Source: Candidatus Saccharibacteria bacterium UBA2112
Lineage (GTDB): Bacteria > Patescibacteriota > Saccharimonadia > Saccharimonadales > Saccharimonadaceae
Direction of reading: 5' to 3'
Length of the DNA stretch: 6,207 bases
Assembly: GCA_002331045.1 (NCBI GenBank)
Contig: DCYK01000020.1
Span: 1-6,207 of the forward strand
Part shown: in pieces, positions 1 through 4,985 of the stretch
Numbering within the stretch: the first letter of the stretch is position 1
Layout: each line of letters begins with the position of its first letter
Made by a program: the position numbers and the translations under genes
Notes under the pieces: generated by a model
What the model was told of the DNA's origin: nothing
Database searches by the model: none
Seen by the model: only the letters and a program-made list of their open reading frames with translations

Positions 1-1231
1 TGTCGGTAAGGAATTACTGGGCCGTGTGGTTGACCCGCTTGGTCGTCCGCTCGATGGTGGTCCGGCGATCAAGACAAAACAACGTGGCCTGGTGGAGCGT
101 GAAGCAATTGGTGTCTTGGGTCGTAAGCACGTCCATGAGCCAATGATGACTGGCATCATGGCCATTGATGCTATGTTTCCTATCGGTCGTGGGCAGCGCG
201 AGCTGATCATCGGTGATCGTCAGACAGGTAAAACTGCCATTGCGATTGATACGATGATTAACCAGGGGCGACAAAAAACTGGGGTTGTGAATATTTATGT
301 CGCTGTTGGACAAAAACTTTCCAAGATTGCTCGCCTCGTTGAGCGCCTAAAAGAAGAAGGCGTCATGGATAATACTATTATCGTCGCAACCGGTCCGTCC
401 GACCCCGCTTCTCTGCTGTATCTTGCGCCATACGCCGGTACTGCCATGGGTGAATATTTCCGCGACAACAAGGAACATGCCCTGATCATTTACGACGATC
501 TGACAAAGCACGCGGTTGCTTATCGTCAAATGTCCCTTCTCCTTCGTCGTCCGCCAGGACGCGAGGCCTTTCCAGGCGACGTCTTTTATCTGCACTCTCG
601 CCTACTGGAACGTTCGGCGAAACTTTCCGACAAACTTGGTGCTGGTAGCTTGACTGCCCTGCCGATTATCGAAACACAGGCTGGAGATATCTCAGCCTAT
701 ATTCCAACCAACGTGATTTCTATCACCGACGGTCAGATCTTTATGGAGACTGACCTATTTAACCAAGGCATTCGCCCGGCGATCAGTGCCGGTCTGTCTG
801 TGAGTCGTGTCGGTGGTGACGCCCAGACAAAGACAATTAAATCTGTTGGCGGTGGTTTGAAACTTGGGCTGAGCCAGTTCCGTGAACTCGCGTCATTTGC
901 GCAGTTTGGTAGTGATTTGGACGAAGAAACAAAGAACCAGATTGAACGTGGTCAGCGCCTGACCGAGTTGCTGAAGCAGCATCAGTACACGCCGATGAGC
1001 GTCTGGGAGCAGGCGGCAAGTATCTTGGCAGTGAATTCTGGTTCGTTTGATGAAGTACCAGTTGCCAAAATTCAGGAGGCAAAGACTGCCCTGCTAACCC
1101 GTCTTTGGAAAGATCACAAGAAGGACATGCAAGAACTCAGCAAAGGTGCAGAGAAAATTACCGATGATACTGCCGTAGCCAAATTAATCATCAAAACTGC
1201 AAAAACTGTTGCGAAGGGGTTTGAGGAATAG
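1..1231 (+). CDS. atpA: F1 ATP synthase subunit alpha, 5'-truncated by window edge
   Basis: This is the nucleotide-binding but non-catalytic alpha subunit of the F1 head, at the cytoplasmic face of the membrane. The reading frame is open from base 2, and 409 codons are visible. About 100 N-terminal residues (the beta-barrel domain) lie outside the window, judging from the position of the P-loop in E. coli alpha. The GTG at base 26 is an internal valine (GRVVDPLGRP), not the start. Visible motifs are Walker A GDRQTGKT (bases 212-235), Walker B region ALIIYDD (479-499), and GLSVSRVGG, whose arginine (806-808) is the arginine finger reaching into the beta catalytic site. The FAQFGSDLD motif typical of alpha follows, then a helical C-terminal domain ending in KGFEE. 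Nothing looks degenerate. It stops with TAG two bases before the next ORF. The family assignment is certain. Confidence 0.98.
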   Translation, partial: VGKELLGRVVDPLGRPLDGGPAIKTKQRGLVEREAIGVLGRKHVHEPMMTGIMAIDAMFPIGRGQRELIIGDRQTGKTAIAIDTMINQGRQKTGVVNIYVAVGQKLSKIARLVERLKEEGVMDNTIIVATGPSDPASLLYLAPYAGTAMGEYFRDNKEHALIIYDDLTKHAVAYRQMSLLLRRPPGREAFPGDVFYLHSRLLERSAKLSDKLGAGSLTALPIIETQAGDISAYIPTNVISITDGQIFMETDLFNQGIRPAISAGLSVSRVGGDAQTKTIKSVGGGLKLGLSQFRELASFAQFGSDLDEETKNQIERGQRLTELLKQHQYTPMSVWEQAASILAVNSGSFDEVPVAKIQEAKTALLTRLWKDHKKDMQELSKGAEKITDDTAVAKLIIKTAKTVAKGFEE

Positions 1232-1233
1232 AA

Positions 1234-1419
1234 ATGGGAAATTCAGTGGAAGCTACAGCACCTCCATGGGTACCTATTCAATTATGGCGACCCCCTGAGG
1301 TTGTCGCAGCAGAAAATGCACGTCGGGAACAGTATGCTCTTGAGCAAGAAAGAATACGTGATCTAGGTATGGCAGTGGCTGCACTTGCGGATCGCTCATT
1401 GGAAGGAGTTAAGGAATAG
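1234..1419 (+). CDS. small hypothetical protein between atpA and atpG (61 aa)
   Basis: I do not recognise this protein. It starts at an ATG two bases after atpA, with a Shine-Dalgarno GAGGAA (1223-1228) five bases upstream inside the atpA end, so it is probably translated by coupling. The first 22 residues are rich in Pro and Trp (APPWVPIQLWRPPE) and probably extended. Residues 23-58 are rich in Ala, Glu and Arg and look like one amphipathic helix (NARREQYALEQERIRDLG). There is no membrane segment, signal peptide or cysteine. A hand count over 1261-1380 gives about 51% GC, like the core genes. Position suggests a soluble F1-associated protein with a peptide-like docking arm plus a helix. That is inference. 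A non-functional spacer ORF is less likely given the good ribosome binding site and tight packing. Confidence 0.72.
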   Translation: MGNSVEATAPPWVPIQLWRPPEVVAAENARREQYALEQERIRDLGMAVAALADRSLEGVKE

Positions 1420-1424
1420 TAGTC

Positions 1425-1748
1425 ATGGCTGAACATTGGGATACTCCATCTAAAAGTCGAGAGTTGTCACGGCCGCGTCGTGTTAAAACTACTGAACAAC
1501 CAATTGGAGGGGGCTTTGCGGCGCAAGTGCTCAGCGAAAATCAATCAGAAGCTGTCGGAACAAATGAAATGTCGTTACAAGATTGCTATAGACTGATCCA
1601 AGATCTGAGTGATGACGAAAGGCAAGCTCTGGAAGAGCTTGTACCACAACCTGAAGGTATTCATATTGCTGAAAGGATTTTCCAAATGTCCACTGATGCT
1701 CAGGATGAAGTTGTTGATGCGATTAATGTAGGTAAAAAACATGTCTAG
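1425..1748 (+). CDS. small hypothetical helical protein overlapping atpG start (107 aa)
   Basis: I do not recognise this protein. The ATG lies five bases after the previous stop, with AAGGAA (1411-1416) eight bases upstream. The in-frame ATG at 1569 has no good ribosome binding site, so the longer form is preferred. Residues 1-48 are polar with a basic patch (KSRELSRPRRVK) and look disordered. Residues 50-102 are predicted helical, acidic and contain two similar segments: RLIQDLSDDERQALEEL (56-72) and RIFQMSTDAQDEVVDAI (84-100), which could be two copies of a short helical unit. There is one cysteine (C54) and no membrane segment. The end overlaps the first eight bases of atpG in another frame. 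GC over 1441-1740 is about 43% by hand count, lower than atpD. Co-production with gamma is implied; the function is unknown. Confidence 0.75.
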   Translation: MAEHWDTPSKSRELSRPRRVKTTEQPIGGGFAAQVLSENQSEAVGTNEMSLQDCYRLIQDLSDDERQALEELVPQPEGIHIAERIFQMSTDAQDEVVDAINVGKKHV

Positions 1749-2613
1749 TACTCGTGCTCTCAAATCTCGTATTCGCTCGGTCAAATCGACCAAACAGATT
1801 ACCAAGGCGATGCAGCTAGTGGCAGCCAGCAAAATGCGCAAGGCGCAGGATGCAGAAAAAGCGATGGAGCCGTATACTAGTGCTGCTCGTGAATTATTGA
1901 CACATCTTGCGGCACAAGGTGAAACGGATCGCCATCCCCTCTTTCAGGTGCCCGAGAAAGTCCGCTCACGATTGTTGATTGTTGTCGGTACAGATAAGGG
2001 CTTGGCCGGCGCATATGATGCGAATGTACTCAAACTGTACACCAAGCAGCTAATGGAGGATGAAGCTGCAGGTATCAAGAACCAGACGATTGCGATTGGT
2101 CGTCGGGCGAATCGTTTTGTGTCGCGACTGAAGAGTGTTACTGTTGCTGCAGCATACCAAGATTTACCAGATGATCCATCTGGGACGCAACTGAGGGCGA
2201 TCGTTGATACGGCAATTGATGCGTTTAACACTGGTGATATTGATGTTGTTGATATCGTGTACACCGAGTTTCTCAGTAGTGTTACGCAACAGGCGACCGT
2301 GAGGCGCATTTTGCCTGCAGGGTTTGAAAAAATGGCCGAAGTCAGTGAAGATGTACGGACGGCAGAGTTCGAACCTAGCGCCGAAGAGGTATTGGAAGCA
2401 GTCACCTATCGCCTCGTTGAAGCGCAAGTGTATTATTACCTCCTGACCGCTCGAGCCAGCGAGTATATTATGCGTATGTTGGCGATGAAGAACGCGACTG
2501 ACAATGCGAACGATCTGATAGATGATTTGACGCTTGCGATGAATAAGGCGCGTCAAAGCGCGATCACACAAGAACTCGCTGAAATCAGTGGTGGTGTGGA
2601 GGCGATGAAATGA
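1741..2613 (+). CDS. atpG: F1 ATP synthase subunit gamma
   Basis: Gamma is the rotating central shaft of F1, linking the alpha3-beta3 head to epsilon and the c-ring. At 290 residues it has the usual family length (E. coli 287). The N-terminal shaft helix is unmistakable (TKQITKAMQLVAASKMRKAQ, residues 17-36). The central Rossmann-like domain begins near residue 78 (LLIVVGTDKGLAGAYDAN). The C-terminal helix carries MLAMKNATDNANDLIDDL and then ARQSAITQELAEISGG, close to the family signature. The alanine usual after the last signature glycine is replaced by valine (GGVEA). The start overlaps the preceding ORF by eight bases and has only a weak AGGT-like Shine-Dalgarno, so coupling to that ORF probably drives its translation. 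The stop is TGA, the only one among the ten visible stops, embedded in the ATGA overlap with the next ORF. Confidence 0.98.
   Translation: MSSTRALKSRIRSVKSTKQITKAMQLVAASKMRKAQDAEKAMEPYTSAARELLTHLAAQGETDRHPLFQVPEKVRSRLLIVVGTDKGLAGAYDANVLKLYTKQLMEDEAAGIKNQTIAIGRRANRFVSRLKSVTVAAAYQDLPDDPSGTQLRAIVDTAIDAFNTGDIDVVDIVYTEFLSSVTQQATVRRILPAGFEKMAEVSEDVRTAEFEPSAEEVLEAVTYRLVEAQVYYYLLTARASEYIMRMLAMKNATDNANDLIDDLTLAMNKARQSAITQELAEISGGVEAMK
2598..2602 (+). promoter_or_regulatory. Shine-Dalgarno GGAGG for the ORF at 2610
   Basis: GGAGG lies seven bases before the ATG at 2610, inside the codons for the last gamma residues. It fixes the start of the next small ORF on the ATGA overlap and supports that ORF as genuinely translated. 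Confidence 0.75.
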
Positions 2614-2933
2614 TTCATGAGTTTAAAAACGGGCGTCGTGTAGATATTCCATGGGTAGATGAAGAAGTTCAGGATGCGTTTGAGGTTCCGCGCACGGCGG
2701 GTGCAGTAGCTCTTGAAATCGATAGTGATGGTCGGGTGCTTGAGCCAATGCCGTTGAGTAATAGTGAATATATGGAAGCACTTGGTAAGCTTGCAGTTGT
2801 CAAGGAGTCTTCTGGTGGAGATCCTCAAAAGATTTTGGATAGTTCGAGAATTTTGCATAAACCAGTCAGTACGGCGCATCAAATCGTTCCCGACGCGGCA
2901 GACTTTGTGAGCAGGAATGGAGCGAAAGGATAA
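2610..2933 (+). CDS. small hypothetical protein between atpG and atpD (107 aa)
   Basis: I do not recognise this protein. It begins on an ATGA overlap with the atpG stop and has a strong Shine-Dalgarno, so its translation should follow that of gamma. Residues 1-48 look like a small beta-rich unit (FKNGRRVDIPWVDEEV, then VALEIDSDGRVLEPMP). Residues 50-66 resemble one helix (SEYMEALGKLAVV). The rest is polar and probably flexible, with another short helix near 91-103 (IVPDAADFVSR). It has no cysteine, no membrane segment and no signal peptide. GC over 2641-2880 is about 46% by hand count, below atpD. It happens to have the same length as the second small ORF, but I see no sequence similarity between the two. 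A cytoplasmic F1-associated role is inferred from position only. Confidence 0.74.
   Translation: MIHEFKNGRRVDIPWVDEEVQDAFEVPRTAGAVALEIDSDGRVLEPMPLSNSEYMEALGKLAVVKESSGGDPQKILDSSRILHKPVSTAHQIVPDAADFVSRNGAKG
2926..2930 (+). promoter_or_regulatory. Shine-Dalgarno AAGGA deciding the start at 2935
   Basis: AAGGA ends four bases before the ATG at 2935. The in-frame ATG at 2917 has only an AGGA directly abutting it (no spacing), so it is a poor start. The shorter, 62-residue product is therefore preferred for the next ORF. Confidence 0.6.
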
Positions 2934-2934
2934 C

Positions 2935-3123
2935 ATGGAGACAGGTAAAGCGACTACAGAAATGCCAATTGTCATTGATGATAGTGGACATGAAGTAGCT
3001 ATATCGCCTGATGATTTTTGGCAGTATGAGCCGGATGCACGAGATGATTGGGAATGGTGGGATCAGGTACCGCCCGAGCAGCAACCACCAGAATTTATAG
3101 TAGAAAGTGATACAGGAGAATAA
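2935..3123 (+). CDS. small, very acidic Trp-rich hypothetical protein (62 aa)
   Basis: I do not recognise this protein. The start at 2935 is chosen for its AAGGA; starting at 2917 instead would add six residues (MERKDN). With the chosen start, 18 of 62 residues are Asp or Glu and only two are Lys or Arg, giving a net charge near -16. Four tryptophans cluster in the middle (FWQYEP at 28-33, DDWEWWDQ at 37-44), followed by a Pro/Gln stretch (VPPEQQPPEF). There is no membrane segment and no cysteine. It is separated by one base from the ORF before and from atpD after, and its last codons contain the atpD ribosome binding site. Strongly acidic short proteins often dock on basic protein surfaces or mimic nucleic acid; binding to an F1 subunit is a guess from location. 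Confidence 0.72.
   Translation: METGKATTEMPIVIDDSGHEVAISPDDFWQYEPDARDDWEWWDQVPPEQQPPEFIVESDTGE
3114..3118 (+). promoter_or_regulatory. Shine-Dalgarno AGGAG deciding the atpD start
   Basis: AGGAG ends six bases before the ATG at 3125. An in-frame GTG at 3107 lies upstream of this site and would overlap the preceding ORF, so it is not the start. Beta therefore begins MAKTKDM. Confidence 0.85.
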
Positions 3124-3124
3124 T

Positions 3125-4552
3125 ATGGCAAAGACGAAAGATATGACAAAAGCAAAAGACGGCAAAATCATCGCAGTAGTCGGTGTGGTCATCGATGTTG
3201 AGTTTGCGGACGGCACTGCCCTACCGGCAATTTACGATGCATTGCACGTCGATAACGACGGACAGACGATTACACTCGAAGTCGCACAGCATCTCGATGA
3301 ACATACAGTGCGGACGATTGCGCTATCGGGCACTGATGGTCTGGGGCGTGGTCAAACTGTCACTGCAACGGGTGCGCCAATCAGTGTTCCTGTTGGTGAA
3401 CAAACGTTGGGTCGTATGTTTAATGTGACTGGTGAGCCAATTGATGAAAAGCCTGCGCCAAAGGCAAAAACTGCACCAATTCACAAGAACCCCCCTGCCC
3501 TGACCGAACAGTCAAACAAAGCCGAGATTTTGGAAACAGGAATCAAAGTGCTTGATCTGATTGCGCCGCTCACAAAGGGTGGTAAGGCTGGTTTGTTCGC
3601 CGGTGCTGGTGTTGGCAAGACGGTCCTTATCCAAGAGTTGATCTTTAATATTGCGAAGTTCCATAGTGGTAATTCAGTTTTCGCTGGTGTTGGTGAGCGA
3701 ACACGTGAAGGTAACGACCTCTACGAAGAAATGGCAGATGCTGGGGTATTGCCTCGAACGGCGCTCGTGTTTGGCCAGATGAATGAGCCACCAGGAGCGC
3801 GTTTACGTGTTGCCCTGTCGGGTCTTGCTATGGCCGAAGCCTTTCGTGATGAAGGTCAGGACGTGCTGATGTTTATCGACAACATTTATCGATATACCCA
3901 GGCGGGTTCTGAGGTCTCTGCTCTCCTCGGCCGTTTGCCGTCAGCTGTTGGCTATCAGCCAAATCTACAGCAGGAAATGGGTCTGTTGCAAGAGCGCATT
4001 ACGTCAACCAAGAAGGGTTCGATTACATCGGTACAGGCTGTCTATGTACCGGCCGATGACTTTACTGATCCTGCACCAGCGACGACGTTTGCCCACTTGG
4101 ACGCAACGATTGTCATGAACCGTGCGTTGACAGAGATAGGTATTTATCCTGCGGTTGACGTACTCGATAGTTCATCAACATCGCTGGACCCCGAAGTGGT
4201 TGGCGAAGAGCACTACCGGGTTGCTCGGGAAGTGCAGCGTACGATGCAGGAGTATAAGGATCTGCAAGATATCATCGCGATTTTGGGAATGGAAGAATTG
4301 TCGGACGAACAAAAGCGGACAGTCAACCGCGCACGTCGTTTACAGCGCTTCTTTGCACAGCCATTCCACGTTGCGGAACAGTTTACTGGCAACAAGGGCG
4401 TCTATGCTAAGCTCGAGGACACAATCAAAGATGCTGCCGATATATTGGCTGGTAAATATGATGACAAACCAGAAAGCTGGTTCTATATGGCGCCAGGTCC
4501 GCTGAGTGAAAAAGACGACGAAAAGAAAAAGCCTACAAAAAAGGATAAATAG
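3125..4552 (+). CDS. atpD: F1 ATP synthase subunit beta (catalytic)
   Basis: Beta carries the three catalytic sites of F1 (ADP + Pi to ATP, or the reverse). It has 475 residues against about 460 in E. coli, because of a short Lys-rich extension at each end. The N-terminal barrel starts at GKIIAVVGVVIDVEF (13-27). The P-loop is AGAGVGKT (159-166) with catalytic K165. GERTREGND (190-198) holds the general base E191 and R192. Walker B VLMFID ends at D252, followed by NIYRYTQAG and SALLGRLPSAVGYQP. The C-terminal lever motif, DELSEED in most species, reads EELSDEQ (390-396). The tail from 461 is SEKDDEKKKPTKKDK. All catalytic residues are present, so the enzyme should be active. GC over 3541-3840 is about 52% by hand count. 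It ends in TAG, whose G begins the atpC start codon. Confidence 0.99.
   Translation: MAKTKDMTKAKDGKIIAVVGVVIDVEFADGTALPAIYDALHVDNDGQTITLEVAQHLDEHTVRTIALSGTDGLGRGQTVTATGAPISVPVGEQTLGRMFNVTGEPIDEKPAPKAKTAPIHKNPPALTEQSNKAEILETGIKVLDLIAPLTKGGKAGLFAGAGVGKTVLIQELIFNIAKFHSGNSVFAGVGERTREGNDLYEEMADAGVLPRTALVFGQMNEPPGARLRVALSGLAMAEAFRDEGQDVLMFIDNIYRYTQAGSEVSALLGRLPSAVGYQPNLQQEMGLLQERITSTKKGSITSVQAVYVPADDFTDPAPATTFAHLDATIVMNRALTEIGIYPAVDVLDSSSTSLDPEVVGEEHYRVAREVQRTMQEYKDLQDIIAILGMEELSDEQKRTVNRARRLQRFFAQPFHVAEQFTGNKGVYAKLEDTIKDAADILAGKYDDKPESWFYMAPGPLSEKDDEKKKPTKKDK
4541..4545 (+). promoter_or_regulatory. Shine-Dalgarno AAGGA for the GTG start of atpC
   Basis: AAGGA ends six bases before the GTG at 4552 and supports a non-ATG start on the TAGTG overlap with atpD. 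The encoded sequence then begins KFQLVT, exactly where epsilon proteins normally start. Confidence 0.8.
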
Positions 4553-4977
4553 TGAAGTTTCAACTTGTTACACTGACTGGGACGAACACGGAACAAGAGG
4601 TTTATGAGGTTATTTTACCAACGGCCGCCGGTGAGATTGCGGTCTTTGGTGGGCATGAACCACTAGTGACGATTGCTGTACCTGGTGCAATCGCTGTACG
4701 CCATACCAAGGGTGATGCTGACGATAGACTGGAGTATTTTGCCATTGGGGGCGGTGTTATTGAGGTGACACCAGAGAGTATTAAAGTATTGGTTGACAGT
4801 GCTGACAGTGCCGACGATATAGTTGAGTCGGAAACCAAAGCGGCATTGGATCGTGCACTCAAGATGCGTGAAAGTGCAAAGGACCAGGTTGAACTAGAAA
4901 AAGCTAGTCAGCTAGTTGATCGCCATGCTGTGCGACTAAAGGTGGCTGATCTACGCCGTCGCCGTCGCCGCCCATAA
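4552..4977 (+). CDS. atpC: F1 ATP synthase subunit epsilon
   Basis: Epsilon binds gamma and the c-ring and in many bacteria inhibits ATP hydrolysis through its mobile C-terminal helices. At 141 residues it is full length (E. coli 139). The N-terminal beta-sandwich is clear: KFQLVTLTG (2-10), VILPTAAGEIAVFGGHEPLV (20-39), YFAIGGGVIEV (62-72). Residues 90-134 form the usual two-helix C-terminal domain. I do not see a clean match to the I/L-D-x-x-R-A motif linked to ATP binding in some epsilon proteins; the nearest is LDRA at 99-102. The protein ends in six consecutive arginines and a proline. The start is GTG, overlapping the atpD stop by one base. The stop codon forms part of the next gene's ribosome binding site. 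Confidence 0.96.
   Translation: MKFQLVTLTGTNTEQEVYEVILPTAAGEIAVFGGHEPLVTIAVPGAIAVRHTKGDADDRLEYFAIGGGVIEVTPESIKVLVDSADSADDIVESETKAALDRALKMRESAKDQVELEKASQLVDRHAVRLKVADLRRRRRRP
4795..4812 (+). repeat. tandem 9-base repeat within atpC
   Basis: GACAGTGCT is followed directly by GACAGTGCC, one mismatch apart, encoding Asp-Ser-Ala twice. It lies in the linker between the epsilon beta-sandwich and the C-terminal helices. It is in frame and short, and may be a local duplication. Confidence 0.6.
4954..4971 (+). repeat. six consecutive Arg codons at the atpC end
   Basis: The codons CGC CGT CGC CGT CGC CGC encode R135-R140 of epsilon, only Pro and the stop following. The CGCCGT unit repeats twice and then ends CGCCGC, so the tract could change length by slippage in six-base steps without breaking the frame. 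Confidence 0.75.
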
Positions 4978-4982
4978 GGAGG
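4975..4982 (+). promoter_or_regulatory. complete Shine-Dalgarno TAAGGAGG fused to the atpC stop
   Basis: TAAGGAGG matches the full consensus anti-Shine-Dalgarno complement. Its first three bases are the atpC stop codon. It ends three bases before the ATG at 4986 and 15 bases before the alternative in-frame ATG at 4998. The first is a slightly short spacing and the second too long, so 4986 is preferred. This is the strongest ribosome binding site in the window. Confidence 0.85.
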
Positions 4983-4985
4983 AAT

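Noticed and set aside
26..28. GTG as the start of the alpha gene
   Set aside because: The frame is open to base 2 and the upstream codons encode conserved alpha sequence (GKELLGRVVDPLG), so the true start is outside the window.
1599..1631. LSDDER in the second small ORF as mimicry of the beta DELSEED loop (ELSDEQ)
   Set aside because: The match is short and of a common helix-start composition; it is not enough to claim mimicry.
1896..1901. TTGACA in atpG as a promoter -35
   Set aside because: No -10-like hexamer lies at 16-19 bases downstream.
1944..2571. Long minus-strand ORFs (153 and 135 codons) opposite atpG
   Set aside because: They lie wholly antisense to a certain gene, overlap each other in different frames, and their translations are Ser/Arg/Cys-rich without any recognisable domain.
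2611..2613. TGA as a recoded sense codon at the end of atpG
   Set aside because: The protein already ends at the normal gamma C-terminus, no TGA occurs inside any gene, and the TGA forms a classical ATGA coupling with the next start.
2553..2975. Minus-strand 140-codon ORF opposite the atpG end and the next small ORF
   Set aside because: It overlaps the conserved gamma C-terminus. The + strand ORF here has a ribosome binding site and coupled start, while the antisense product looks like a shadow.
4155..4505. Alternative-frame + strand ORF of 116 codons inside atpD
   Set aside because: It is embedded in the conserved C-terminal part of beta, has no convincing ribosome binding site and reads as a frame shadow.
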